From positions 1-64,000 of the forward strand of contig NZ_JQGK01000017.1 in NCBI RefSeq assembly GCF_000743525.1: DNA of 64,000 nt, written 5' to 3'. This DNA is from Sulfurospirillum sp. SCADC (GTDB lineage: Bacteria; Campylobacterota; Campylobacteria; Campylobacterales; Sulfurospirillaceae). A program made the position numbers and the translations under genes. The notes beneath the pieces were generated by a model. It did not search any database and had not been told where the DNA came from. It worked only from the letters and a program-made list of their open reading frames with translations. The stretch's first letter is position 1. Each line of letters opens with the position of its first letter. Shown piece after piece: positions 8,579 through 17,512 of this stretch.

Positions 8579-9915
8579 TATTTAATAAAGTAGTTTCCAT
8601 CAAAGCTAACCAGTGAATAGTTCATATCGTTGCCAATACTCTCTTTAAGCGCTTCAATGCTTAAAAAAGCCAATGAATCTGCTTCAATATACTCTCTGAC
8701 CTCTTCAACACTTTTATTGGCACTAATGAGCTCTTTATAGCTTGGGGTATCAATGCCATACAAACACGGATGCTCAATTGTCGGAGCCGCGATACGCATA
8801 TGTACCTCAGCCGCACCTGCACGTTTGAGTAATTTTACAATCTGGCGTGACGTGGTGCCTCTTACGATACTATCATCAATCACAACGATTTTTTTACCTT
8901 CTAAAATTTTATGAATTGGAGAGAGTTTGAGTTTTACTTTGAGATCACGTACAGCTTGGGTTGGCTCAATGAACGTTCTTCCAACGTAATGATTTCGAAC
9001 AATCGCCATTTCAAAAGGAATACCGCTGGCTTGTGCGTATCCTAACGCCGCACTCACGCCACTATCGGGAACAGGGATCACAAAATCAGCTTCTACGGGA
9101 GCCAGTTCTGCGAGCTTCATACCCATTTTTTTGCGTGCTGCATAAACGTTTTTACCTTCAATGACGCTATCAGGACGTGCAAAATAGATAAATTCAAACG
9201 CACAAATGTGTGGATCGGGCTCAAAAAGTTGAATGCTTTCAAAGGTCTCTTTACCTTGCTGGAAAATAACCATCTCACCGGGTCTAACATCTCTTACAAA
9301 CTCCGCATCCACAAGATCAAGCGCACATGTCTCACTTGCAACGATGTAACCACCCTCTTTCATTTTGCCAATGGATAAAGGACGGACACCGTAACGATCA
9401 CGAATTGCAAACATTTTGGATCTACTTTGAATCAAAAGACAATATGCTCCCTTGATTACATGTAACGCTTCAATGATACGATCTTTAAGTTTACCTTGTT
9501 GAGAACGAGCAATGAGATGAATGATATTTTCGGTATCCATCGAAGATTGGAAAATAGCACCTTGCTCTACCAGTTTACTTCGTACTTCATGCTTATTGAT
9601 CAAATTTCCATTATGAACAATCGAAATATCGCCCAGTTTATAACTAGCAGCAACAGGTTGTGCGTCTCTTACAGAGTCACCTCCTGCGGTGGAATAACGG
9701 TTATGACCGATTGCCATATCGCCATGTAGAAACGAGAGTTTCTCTTCGTTAAAGACTTCGGTCACTAATCCATTGTCCTTAATCGTTCGAATTTTCTTGC
9801 CATCACTGGCACTGATTCCTGTTGCTTCTTGCCCACGATGTTGCATCGCGAACAGAGCATAATAGGCTATCTTAGAAGCATGTTTTACATCAAATACACC
9901 AACAATTGCACACAT
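8578..9915 (-). CDS. purF: Amidophosphoribosyltransferase
   Basis: PurF (445 aa) makes 5-phosphoribosylamine from PRPP and glutamine, the committed step of purine synthesis. The N-terminal Ntn glutaminase domain begins MCAIVGVFD, with Cys2 exposed after Met removal as nucleophile; the short form here has no long propeptide. HNRYSTAGG, HNGNL and DTENI follow. The C-terminal phosphoribosyltransferase domain carries KIVVIDDSIVRGTTS around residue 345. Cysteines that could bind a 4Fe-4S cluster (near CAFEF, and CLYG) are present, but the Bacillus pattern is not complete by eye. The gene lies 18 bases downstream of dapB and is coupled to the radical SAM gene. A TTACATGTAA copy at 9456-9465 encodes LHV. 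Confidence 0.96.
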   Translation of the reverse strand: MCAIVGVFDVKHASKIAYYALFAMQHRGQEATGISASDGKKIRTIKDNGLVTEVFNEEKLSFLHGDMAIGHNRYSTAGGDSVRDAQPVAASYKLGDISIVHNGNLINKHEVRSKLVEQGAIFQSSMDTENIIHLIARSQQGKLKDRIIEALHVIKGAYCLLIQSRSKMFAIRDRYGVRPLSIGKMKEGGYIVASETCALDLVDAEFVRDVRPGEMVIFQQGKETFESIQLFEPDPHICAFEFIYFARPDSVIEGKNVYAARKKMGMKLAELAPVEADFVIPVPDSGVSAALGYAQASGIPFEMAIVRNHYVGRTFIEPTQAVRDLKVKLKLSPIHKILEGKKIVVIDDSIVRGTTSRQIVKLLKRAGAAEVHMRIAAPTIEHPCLYGIDTPSYKELISANKSVEEVREYIEADSLAFLSIEALKESIGNDMNYSLVSFDGNYFIK

Positions 9916-9933
9916 AAGTTCATATCACCTTTT

Positions 9934-10707
9934 TTAAAGACCTAAACAGTCACTAATGGTATAAAGACCATTGGGTTGATTGATGATCCACTTTGCGGCT
10001 TTGATAGCGCCTTTGGCAAAGGTATCACGACTGGTTGCAGTATGGTTCATTTCAATAAATTCGCCATCATTGTAAAATCCTACCGTATGGCGACCTACAA
10101 TGTCACCCCCACGAAGTGCCATGATAGCAATCTCATCTTTAGTGCGCTCGCCAATAAGACCATTACGACCACTGACACGTACATCATCTAAATTAAGACC
10201 TCGTCCACGTGCAGCATGCTCTCCAAGGGTTAATGCCGTACCACTGGGTGCATCTTTTTTAAAACGGTGGTGTTGTTCTACGATTTCGATGTCAAAATCA
10301 CTCAGGCTTTTAGAAGCAAGTTCTACCAAACGGTTGAGTACGGCTACCCCTAAGGACATATTCGTTGAGTAAAGAATAGGCATATTGTTCGCCGCTTCTT
10401 TTAAGAGATTTTGTTGATGTTCATTCAGCCCTGTAGTGCCAATGACGAGAGGAGTAGGATGTTTCAGTGCATTTTCAAGCAGCGTTTCACACCCCATAGC
10501 AATGGTAAAGTCAATGACAACCGCACTTTTTTGTAACAGTTCTTCAACATCATCCGTGACAATCACTTCTTTGGGAAGCGTAAAGTTAAAATCTTCCAGT
10601 GCATGCAAAACATGGGGTCTTGCCTCTTTATCTTTAATGAGGTTTTCAATCAGTAATCTGCCTACCCTACCGGTTGAGCCATGGATTCCAACATCTATCA
10701 TTCGCAT
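9934..10707 (-). CDS. dapB: 4-hydroxy-tetrahydrodipicolinate reductase
   Basis: DapB (257 aa) reduces HTPA with NAD(P)H in lysine and diaminopimelate synthesis. Seen: the Rossmann motif VGIHGSTGRVGRLL at the N-terminus, VIDFTIAMG, IGTTGLNEHQ, and the catalytic/substrate-binding EQHHRFKKDAPSGTALTLGE near 155-175. Two in-frame ATGs (10707 and 10701) share one AAGGAAAG site, so the true start may be either. The gene sits 9 bases after trxB and before purF in a minus-strand run. Confidence 0.95.
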   Translation of the reverse strand: MRMIDVGIHGSTGRVGRLLIENLIKDKEARPHVLHALEDFNFTLPKEVIVTDDVEELLQKSAVVIDFTIAMGCETLLENALKHPTPLVIGTTGLNEHQQNLLKEAANNMPILYSTNMSLGVAVLNRLVELASKSLSDFDIEIVEQHHRFKKDAPSGTALTLGEHAARGRGLNLDDVRVSGRNGLIGERTKDEIAIMALRGGDIVGRHTVGFYNDGEFIEMNHTATSRDTFAKGAIKAAKWIINQPNGLYTISDCLGL

Positions 10708-10716
10708 CTTTCCTTC

Positions 10717-11652
10717 TTAATGGTTCACATATTCTAAGGCTTGAATGCCTGCCGTTGCGCCATCACCTGCAGCACAGACGACTTGCTTTGAAGCTTTAAT
10801 TCTTAAATCACCTGCCGCAAAAAGTCCTTTGACAGAGGTGTGCATATTAAGATCAACCACCACATTGCCGTTTTCATCCATATCGCATAAAAAGCTACCA
10901 TCGTCTTGTTTTAAAATTGCATTGTTGACATTCATTCCAACAAAGACAAAGACACCAGGAACCGCAATATCACGCTCTTTGCCTTCAGCATCAACGACAA
11001 TAATGCCATTTAAGCCCATTTTGTCACCATACGCTTTTTTCACTGTCGCATTTAAAATAAGTTCAATTTTTGGGTTATTTTTAACTTTTTCGATGGTACT
11101 TGGGCTGGCTCTAAACGTATCACGTCTGTGAACAAGATAAACTTTTGAGCAGATATGGGAGAGATAAAGCGCCTCTTCAAGAGCAGTGTCACCGCCACCT
11201 AGGGCTACAACTTCTTTGTTTTTATAAAAAAAGCCATCACAGGTCGCGCAGGTGCTTACCCCTTTTCCAAAAAACTCAGCTTCACCTTCGAACTTAGCTT
11301 TTTTAGGTGTACTTCCTGTACACACAATCACGCTTTTCGCCAGTTCACTTTTGCCACCCGCTAATGCTATTGTAAAGCTACCATCCGCATTTTTAGAGAT
11401 ACGAGTTACTTCATCCATTGCATGTTTAAGACCAAAGCGCATACACTGTTCTGACCAAGGTGCCATAAAGTCTAAACCACTGAGTATTTCTGCACTCCCT
11501 GGATAATTCTCGATTTCACTACTACTGGTAATCTGTCCACCAGGGAGTCCTTTTTCAAACATCACCACATTTTTTAAACCACCGCGTGTTGCGTACAATC
11601 CGGCACTAAGACCTGCTGGGCCGCCGCCAATAATTGCTAGATCTAACATCAT
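10717..11652 (-). CDS. trxB: Thioredoxin reductase
   Basis: FAD-containing thioredoxin-disulfide reductase (311 aa). The N-terminal FAD-binding [15 protein letters not shown], redox-active CATCDG near residues 135-140, the NADPH-binding [11 protein letters not shown] and the C-terminal [20 protein letters not shown] are all present. It transfers electrons from NADPH to TrxA, encoded 124 bases upstream on the same strand. Both of the first two codons are ATG, so the start is ambiguous by one residue. A modest hairpin between trxA and trxB suggests partial termination or processing between them. Confidence 0.97.
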   Translation of the reverse strand: MMLDLAIIGGGPAGLSAGLYATRGGLKNVVMFEKGLPGGQITSSSEIENYPGSAEILSGLDFMAPWSEQCMRFGLKHAMDEVTRISKNADGSFTIALAGGKSELAKSVIVCTGSTPKKAKFEGEAEFFGKGVSTCATCDGFFYKNKEVVALGGGDTALEEALYLSHICSKVYLVHRRDTFRASPSTIEKVKNNPKIELILNATVKKAYGDKMGLNGIIVVDAEGKERDIAVPGVFVFVGMNVNNAILKQDDGSFLCDMDENGNVVVDLNMHTSVKGLFAAGDLRIKASKQVVCAAGDGATAGIQALEYVNH

Positions 11653-11741
11653 TTTTCCTTATCTTTTTTAGAATGACCGAATGACACGTTGTATACATAC
11701 TCGTATAGATCATGTTTATGGTGCAAAAGAGGTAACGTAGT

Positions 11742-11765
11742 CAAGGAAGTCGTTAAACTCCCTTG
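11742..11765 (-). terminator. Weak hairpin between trxA and trxB
   Basis: On the minus strand CAAGGGAGT pairs with ACTTCCTTG (one G-U pair) across a 6-base loop, 12 bases after the trxA stop. No U-run follows, so it is more likely an attenuating or RNA-processing stem than a full terminator. Confidence 0.35.
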
Positions 11766-11776
11766 CAAAATTTTAA

Positions 11777-12094
11777 TTAAAGAAGTGAATTAATTTTATC
11801 CGCTAAAACTTGTTTTGATGATGCACCAATCATTTGATCTACTAACTCACCATTTTTAAAGAAAAGGATTGTTGGAATAGATCTGATACCATATTTGATC
11901 GCAACATCTTGCTCTTCATCCGTATTGACTTTGCAAATTTTTGCTTTGCCTTCAAAATCACCTGCTAATTCATCAATCACAGGAGCGATCATACGACAAG
12001 GTCCACACCAAGGTGCCCAAAAGTCTACTAAGGCTACGCCCTCTGCTACGGTACTATCAAAATTTGATGCGTTCAACTCTAAATATTTTCCCAT
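11777..12094 (-). CDS. trxA: Thioredoxin
   Basis: Classical 105-aa cytoplasmic thioredoxin with the active site FWAPWCGPCRMIAP near residues 26-39, the conserved Asp before it and the cis-Pro in IRSIPTILFF. It reduces ribonucleotide reductase, methionine sulfoxide reductase and peroxiredoxins such as the bcp product. A TATAAT box on the minus strand (complement of 12130-12135) lies 35 bases upstream, and an AGGGG site precedes the ATG, so trxA probably has its own promoter. Confidence 0.97.
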   Translation of the reverse strand: MGKYLELNASNFDSTVAEGVALVDFWAPWCGPCRMIAPVIDELAGDFEGKAKICKVNTDEEQDVAIKYGIRSIPTILFFKNGELVDQMIGASSKQVLADKINSLL

Positions 12095-12179
12095 CTTTTT
12101 CCCCTAAAACGTTATTTTATAGATGATCAATTATACTCACTCTAACTTTAAAATTACCATAGTGGATAAAGTTATTTTT

Positions 12180-12506
12180 TTAGTAACTAATATTTTTTAT
12201 TATTTCAATAGTTTCGGGTGTCACCAAAATAGCATCAATTTGATAATCATATGAATTGGGGTGCGTTAGCAAATAATAGTGAATTGTTTTGATGATTTTT
12301 GCCATTTTAGAAGGGGTGATACGCGTAATGGGATCGTATATTTGTGAAAATTTCACTTCGCAAAAATGAAGGGTATTCTCTTTACATGTAATAATATCTA
12401 TCTCGCCAAATTTCGAGTGAAAATTGCGTGCGAGGATCGCATGTCCCTCTTTTTTGAGATAGGAAGAAGCCTTCTCTTCGGCCTCTTTTCCTATCATCAC
12501 ACTCAT
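12180..12506 (-). CDS. YraN/UPF0102 endonuclease-fold protein
   Basis: A 108-aa member of the UPF0102 (YraN) family with a Holliday-junction-resolvase-like, PD-(D/E)XK-type fold. Seen: GKEAEEKASSYL at the N-terminus and the catalytic-type series FGEIDIITCKENTLHFCEVKFS (E, D and ExK), which is cut into two halves by the palindrome copy at 12382-12391 (read as TCK). Family members are linked to DNA processing, but the biological substrate is not established. The stop directly abuts the hom start region: hom ends at 12507 and this gene begins at 12506. Confidence 0.88.
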   Translation of the reverse strand: MSVMIGKEAEEKASSYLKKEGHAILARNFHSKFGEIDIITCKENTLHFCEVKFSQIYDPITRITPSKMAKIIKTIHYYLLTHPNSYDYQIDAILVTPETIEIIKNISY

Positions 12507-13778
12507 TTACGACTCGATACGAATCATTGCAGGCTTAAGCTCAACAAATTCTAATTGGCTAAGCTCGTGGAGTGCTTTTTGAATATCACTCTCTTTACAG
12601 GTATGGGTTGAGAAAAGCAATACCGCTCGCTCCTCTTTTTTCACATCTTGTTTTTGTAAAAAACTGCTGATGGAGATAGAGTGTCTTCCCAAAATCTCAG
12701 AGATTTTAGAGAGAACACCAATTTTATCTTCCACCGTGACACGAATGTAATACTGTGTGCAAATATCATCCCGATTCATCAGTGTCAATCCACTTTTCTC
12801 AAGCGGTTTGATAAATCCAAGCATCGGTGAGTTTTGCGTATGACGTGCAATGTCAATGAGGTCTGAGACAACGGCACTCGCCGTAGCACTTCCCCCAGCG
12901 CCTGGTCCATAATACATCGTCTCACCAACGCGATCACCGATAACGCTGATGCCATTCATCACACCATCCACTTTAGCAATCATCTGCTTAATAGGTACAA
13001 GGGCAGGATGCACGCGCAGCTCGACTTGATCACCACTTTTCTTTGCAATCGTTAGCAATTTGATGTTGTACCCAAACTCTTTGGCAAAATAGATGTCTTC
13101 ACTGTTGATATGCTCAATACCTTCGATCAAAATCTCTTCAGGTTTCACATCAATGCCATAGGCGATGCTGGCTAAAATAAGCAGTTTATGCGCCGCATCA
13201 AATCCACCGACATCAAACGTTGGATCGGCTTCTGCATATCCTAGCGCTTGCGCTTCTCTTAAAACATCTGCAAATTCTGCTTTTTCATTCATCATTTTGG
13301 TCAAAATGAAATTACATGTACCATTCATAATGCCTTTAATGGCTTCAATGTGATTGGCACTTAACCCCTCACGCAATGCTTTAATAATTGGAATTCCACC
13401 CGCCACACTGGCTTCATAGCCTATCGGAGTATCGCCAGCAAGATCGCGTAATTCATAGCGGTGATACGCCAAAAGTGCTTTATTGGCGGTGACAACGGCT
13501 TTTTTGTTTTTGAGTGCACGCGTGACAATTTTATACGCTTCATCCACGCCACCCATGAGTTCAACCACAACATCGACTTCGGGATTGTCTAAAACGTCAT
13601 TGACATCACTGCTCAAAGGGATGTTCGCATCCCTTTTTTTGCTTACATCTTTAACGACACCGATAATAGGAACAATTTTTTTGCCACTGCGCGCTGTGAT
13701 AATGTCTTCATTCTCTTGTAAAATTTTAACAACGTGGCTACCAACGGTTCCTACGCCTATAATTCCAACTCTGATCAT
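12507..13778 (-). CDS. hom: Homoserine dehydrogenase
   Basis: Monofunctional homoserine dehydrogenase (423 aa) that reduces aspartate semialdehyde to homoserine for threonine and methionine. It has the N-terminal NAD(P)-binding VGIIGVGTVGSHV, the central MNGTCNFILTKM and AEADPTFDVGGFDAAHKL catalytic region (about 170-215), and a C-terminal ACT domain (about 345-420) beginning VEDKIGVLSKISEIL, which suggests threonine feedback control as in the family. It is packed between yraN and the aminotransferase gene, 3 bases downstream of the latter. Confidence 0.96.
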   Translation of the reverse strand: MIRVGIIGVGTVGSHVVKILQENEDIITARSGKKIVPIIGVVKDVSKKRDANIPLSSDVNDVLDNPEVDVVVELMGGVDEAYKIVTRALKNKKAVVTANKALLAYHRYELRDLAGDTPIGYEASVAGGIPIIKALREGLSANHIEAIKGIMNGTCNFILTKMMNEKAEFADVLREAQALGYAEADPTFDVGGFDAAHKLLILASIAYGIDVKPEEILIEGIEHINSEDIYFAKEFGYNIKLLTIAKKSGDQVELRVHPALVPIKQMIAKVDGVMNGISVIGDRVGETMYYGPGAGGSATASAVVSDLIDIARHTQNSPMLGFIKPLEKSGLTLMNRDDICTQYYIRVTVEDKIGVLSKISEILGRHSISISSFLQKQDVKKEERAVLLFSTHTCKESDIQKALHELSQLEFVELKPAMIRIES

Positions 13779-13781
13779 TCT

Positions 13782-14993
13782 TTAACCTTCTAAACTCTTC
13801 AAATACTTCTTAATATTACGTGCTGCTTGGCGGATTCTGTTCTCATTTTCGATAAGAGCAATTCTCACATAACCATCCCCACTCTCGCCAAAACCAATAC
13901 CAGGGCTCACAGCAATTTTTGCCTCTTGAAGCAGCTGTTTTGCAAACTCCATACTGCCTAAATGTACTGCAACTTTAGGAATTTTCGCCCACACAAACAT
14001 CGTTGATTGTGGTTTTTCCATTGGCCAACCTGCATTGTTAAAGCTCTCTACTAAAACATCACGACGTTTTTGATAAGTTGCACGGATTTCATCGACACAT
14101 TCTTGTGGACCATCCAGTGCCACGGTTGAAGCGACTTGAATTGGCGTAAACATACCATAATCAAACCATGATTTGATTTTTTGAAGTGCGCCCACCAGTT
14201 TTTTATTGCCAACAACAAAACCAACACGCCAGCCTGCCATATTGTAACTTTTGGAAAGCGTATAGCACTCAACTGCTACATCTTTTGCACCCTCGACTTG
14301 AAAAATGGAAGGTGTCTCATAGCCATCAAACGATAAATCTGCATACGCAATATCGCTGATGATGTAAAAGCGCTCCTCTTTAGCATACGCAACTAACTCT
14401 TCGTAAAACGAGACATCGGTGGTCACACAGGTGGGGTTATGTGGAAAATTGACGACAACAAATTTTGGTTTTGGCGCTGATTCTTTAAACACTTTTTTAA
14501 GTTTTGCAAAAAAGAGCTCTTTATCCAAGACATATTTTTCATCATAATCGAGGCTAAATTTATGAACATTTCCGCCTGCAATCATAAACGCATAAGCATG
14601 AATCGGATACGCAGGATCAGGCACAACGGCAACATCCCCTGGATTCATAATCGCTTGGGCTAAATGTACAAATCCCTCTTTACTGCCTAATGTTGCAACC
14701 GCTTCGGTGTTAGGATCAAGCGTAACACCGTATTTACGTGCATACCAATTGCAAATGGCCAATCGTAATTTGTAAATACCCTTGCTCACAGAATAGCCAT
14801 GAGTGCCATCTTTTTGAGCAGACTCTACTAGCTTGTCAATAATATGCTGTGGGGTTCTTCCATCGGGATTGCCCATCGAAAAGTCGATAATATCATCACC
14901 TGCATGGCGTGCAGCTAATTTTAACTCATTAATTTCGGCAAAAACATACCCTGGTAATCTATCAATCGTATTAAATCTAATCTCATCAAACAT
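13782..14993 (-). CDS. Class I/II aminotransferase, LL-DAP / alanine type
   Basis: PLP-dependent fold-type I aminotransferase of 403 aa. Seen: DFSMGNPDGRTPQHI near the N-terminus, VVNFPHNPTC (about 180), SDIAYADLSFDG and the PLP lysine in YTLSKSYNMAGWRVGF near 248. This sub-family is usually annotated as LL-diaminopimelate aminotransferase or AlaC-type glutamate-pyruvate aminotransferase; the C. jejuni counterpart is Cj0150c, also next to hom. Because dapB is present a few genes away, a DAP role is plausible but not shown. The stop is 3 bases from the hom start. Confidence 0.85.
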   Translation of the reverse strand: MFDEIRFNTIDRLPGYVFAEINELKLAARHAGDDIIDFSMGNPDGRTPQHIIDKLVESAQKDGTHGYSVSKGIYKLRLAICNWYARKYGVTLDPNTEAVATLGSKEGFVHLAQAIMNPGDVAVVPDPAYPIHAYAFMIAGGNVHKFSLDYDEKYVLDKELFFAKLKKVFKESAPKPKFVVVNFPHNPTCVTTDVSFYEELVAYAKEERFYIISDIAYADLSFDGYETPSIFQVEGAKDVAVECYTLSKSYNMAGWRVGFVVGNKKLVGALQKIKSWFDYGMFTPIQVASTVALDGPQECVDEIRATYQKRRDVLVESFNNAGWPMEKPQSTMFVWAKIPKVAVHLGSMEFAKQLLQEAKIAVSPGIGFGESGDGYVRIALIENENRIRQAARNIKKYLKSLEG

Positions 14994-15006
14994 CTTTATT
15001 CTCCTA

Positions 15007-15822
15007 TCACTCTTTTACATGTAAAGATAATCCATGTTTTATATTCTCAAGCATAAAAGCATCGCCAATCTTCAAATACGTGGCATTGCTAGGAACTTTT
15101 AGCTTCAGCGTTCGTGTCGATTCTTCCGATTTAACATCACTGAGTAGATGCAAATTCTCATCAAAAAAGACAACATCGGGGAACCAACGATCACCTGCGT
15201 GAACCGTTATGGTGACCTCTCTCATATTTTTTACATCAATCCAATAGGGCTTTAAAGGCTTGCCTAAGGGTGTTGTCACACCACTTTCTATCTTTTTGGC
15301 GCCCAGATAAGCGTTGCTTGAATCGATGTCATAAAACCAGTAATGGTCTTCATTTTTTACGATATTCGTTACAGTGCATCCTCTAGCCTCAAGGGCATTC
15401 GCGAAGGCTTCGGGATCAACGATATGCTCGGTTTGAAGGTAAATCTCCCATACAAAACCCGCACTATCGCGCAAGGCATTGTTTGTTAAAAAATAGTTAT
15501 ACCCCATTGCTTCAAGGGATTCATTGACAATTTTGAGAAAAATCAGTGGATCACTGTGCGTACGAAACGCTAAACGTAACTGTACGGGTCTATCATACAA
15601 GAGTTGCAGTAGCCCATTTTTTTTAAGCGTTGAGATTACTTTAACACTGTCCACTTCACCATTGGGTTTAACAAAGGTGCTATTTTGTGCAAAAAGTACT
15701 TGAATAAGATTTTTTTGTGTTTCGTATTTTGAAGCACCCACAAAACTTCGAATCTTCTCTTGAAGGCTCTGCGCTCCAAATAAAGAGAGTGAAAGGATGA
15801 GAATAAGCCATAATTTTTTCAC
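15007..15822 (-). CDS. Periplasmic protein, Cj0151c-like (unknown function)
   Basis: A 271-aa exported protein. A classical signal peptide occupies residues 1-18 (KKLWLILILSLSLFGAQS, with cleavage probably after FGA), and there is no further membrane segment. The rest is a mixed alpha/beta domain ending in a beta-rich region. Position between the aminotransferase and an HTH-membrane protein gene matches the C. jejuni gene Cj0151c. It overlaps the next gene upstream by 4 bases (ATGA type). The last residues, SLHVKE, come from the palindrome copy at 15015-15024, showing that the motif can occupy a protein's C-terminus. Confidence 0.7.
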   Translation of the reverse strand: MKKLWLILILSLSLFGAQSLQEKIRSFVGASKYETQKNLIQVLFAQNSTFVKPNGEVDSVKVISTLKKNGLLQLLYDRPVQLRLAFRTHSDPLIFLKIVNESLEAMGYNYFLTNNALRDSAGFVWEIYLQTEHIVDPEAFANALEARGCTVTNIVKNEDHYWFYDIDSSNAYLGAKKIESGVTTPLGKPLKPYWIDVKNMREVTITVHAGDRWFPDVVFFDENLHLLSDVKSEESTRTLKLKVPSNATYLKIGDAFMLENIKHGLSLHVKE

Positions 15823-16745
15823 CAGTTTTTGCCTCGATTGAGCTCTATAAATTTCTCTTCAGAGATTTTTTTCATCACACCATTTTCCACTAAGAAACGG
15901 GTTGATCCTTGTTCGCTAAAGTCTTCCACACTTCCATCGTAGGAGAGTTTGAAAAAGCCATTCCCGGTTTTGATGATTTGGTGCTTCGTTAAATCAATGG
16001 TCATATTTTGGTCATTGGTACTCTCTTGACGACTAAAGGTATCAAGATTAACACGGCCGATCCAAATGCGTTTTGTTGGCATAATGATTGCACTGTTTTG
16101 AGACACGGTATTGATCAAAGTTGTGTTCGATTCTGGAAGCATTGGAAGCGGTATAGTACTGGACGCATTACTGTCGTTTCCTTCTGCTTTACGTGTTAAA
16201 TTCTCATCAATACTAACCACAACAGCTTCGACGGTGCTGTTGCTACTGTTGGTTTCAACAACACGCTCTTCTACTTTGACGCCCAAGGATGTCGCGGCTT
16301 CTTGAACAACAGGTGCACTTTGAAACGCACTGGTCTGATTGGTTTCGATTTTTGCTTTATCCAACAGAGCCATAAGATCGATATTAATCTCGCCTTTGAA
16401 GATAGAGATCACACCAAAGAGACCTGCTACTAGAAAGATGAACAAAAAGAGCCATGCCCCTTTTTTAGAAGCACGATCACTTTTAGCGCGAATAAAAATT
16501 TTATCTTTATGGGAATCCTCTTCAACGCTGTGCTCTGACCAATAATCATAAAAGCCTTCAAGCCAATCGGTTAAATCAAGCTTGTACTCACGTGAAATAA
16601 TTTTAACAAAACCCAATGTGTTGATTTTGTTGAGCTTGTCATATTGATTGTTGATCATATATTCAAGTTGCTTGACTTCAATGTGCGTTCTTTTGCAAAC
16701 CTCTTGCAAACCAATCTTTTCTAAGACCTTAATATCCTTATCCAT
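15819..16745 (-). CDS. Bitopic membrane protein with N-terminal HTH-like domain, Cj0152c-like
   Basis: A 308-aa protein with an N-terminal helical domain of about 75 residues that reads like a helix-turn-helix (IGLQEVCKRTHIEVKQLEYM), one membrane segment (about 100-118, WLFLFIFLVAGLFGVISIF) and a 190-residue periplasmic part rich in Ser/Thr/Asn before a small beta domain. The layout resembles RodZ, a cell-shape protein, but similarity to RodZ is not clear enough to name it. I start at the ATG at 16745, with AGGA 6 bases upstream; the start sits inside the last codons of rlmB (8-base overlap). An upstream in-frame start at 16781 would lie further inside rlmB. Confidence 0.7.
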   Translation of the reverse strand: MDKDIKVLEKIGLQEVCKRTHIEVKQLEYMINNQYDKLNKINTLGFVKIISREYKLDLTDWLEGFYDYWSEHSVEEDSHKDKIFIRAKSDRASKKGAWLFLFIFLVAGLFGVISIFKGEINIDLMALLDKAKIETNQTSAFQSAPVVQEAATSLGVKVEERVVETNSSNSTVEAVVVSIDENLTRKAEGNDSNASSTIPLPMLPESNTTLINTVSQNSAIIMPTKRIWIGRVNLDTFSRQESTNDQNMTIDLTKHQIIKTGNGFFKLSYDGSVEDFSEQGSTRFLVENGVMKKISEEKFIELNRGKNW

Positions 16746-17421
16746 TGGCAATCCTATCACACAGTACCGCAGCTGCTGCACTCACATTTAAAGAGTCAAA
16801 TGCTCTTGCCATTTTGATTGAAACCATTGTGTCTAATCGCTCTTTTACTTTAGGAGACAAGCCCTTGCCTTCACTTCCCATAATCAACGCCCGTTTGGCT
16901 GCGAAGGTGACCTCTTTCACATCAACACCACTCATGTCCGCACCATAGAGTGTAAACCCTATTTGTTTGAGTTCATTGAGCATATCACGTGTTGAAGGGC
17001 ACAATGCAATGGGCAATTCAAACGCTGCTGCACTGCTGGTACGTAAAATGGCTTCTAAATTGCATGTTTTCATACCACTTAAAATCAAGCCATCTGCACC
17101 AAAGGCATACGCACTACGTACAATAGCACCAATATTTCCCACATCGGTTACTTCATCCAAAATGACTAAAAACGAGCCATGCTTGATCTCATTAAACGAA
17201 ACAAGTTCAAGATCCTTAATCTCAGCAATAAAGCCTTGATGGTTTCCCCCATGACACAGTGCTTGTGCTTTTCGCTCATCAATGGTGCAGATCTTTTGCG
17301 TAACACGCGCAATCTGCGAGAAGAGCTTGGTGTCACACTTCTTGGGTAAGAAGACCGTTTCAATCCTTGAAGGATAGTGATTTAACAGATGTAAAAAGAG
17401 TTGTTTTCCATAGATTATCAT
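16738..17421 (-). CDS. rlmB: TrmH/SpoU-family 23S rRNA 2'-O-ribose methyltransferase (RlmB-like)
   Basis: A 227-aa SPOUT-class methyltransferase. An N-terminal substrate-binding L30e-like domain (1-70) is followed by the knotted catalytic domain with motif 1 (VTDVGNIGAIVRSAYAFGAD), motif 2 (ALIMGSEGKGLS) and motif 3 (SIKMARAFDSLNVSAAAAV) at the C-terminus. RlmB methylates G2251 of 23S rRNA; assignment to that site is by family only. I start at MIIYGKQ (17421), as usual in the family, rather than six codons upstream. Position next to rsmI, rpmE and rsmE makes this a ribosome-maturation cluster. Confidence 0.88.
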   Translation of the reverse strand: MIIYGKQLFLHLLNHYPSRIETVFLPKKCDTKLFSQIARVTQKICTIDERKAQALCHGGNHQGFIAEIKDLELVSFNEIKHGSFLVILDEVTDVGNIGAIVRSAYAFGADGLILSGMKTCNLEAILRTSSAAAFELPIALCPSTRDMLNELKQIGFTLYGADMSGVDVKEVTFAAKRALIMGSEGKGLSPKVKERLDTMVSIKMARAFDSLNVSAAAAVLCDRIANG

Positions 17422-17512
17422 GGCAATTATTGTATCCAAACTGGCTTAAAATAATACTAGCTTAAATCTAAAATACCTTCTTTAGAAGTTTACATGTAAC
17501 AAAATAGGGACA
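17422..17512. other. Short gap between rsmI and rlmB with a palindrome copy
   Basis: The gap holds the palindrome TTACATGTAA at 17490-17499 and a small CTTC-TTTA-GAAG hairpin (17478-17489) directly next to it. No promoter is obvious. Confidence 0.4.

Noticed and set aside
10745-11131. 128-aa open frame opposite trxB
   Set aside because: Ser/Thr/Pro-rich product typical of an antisense frame over a conserved enzyme.
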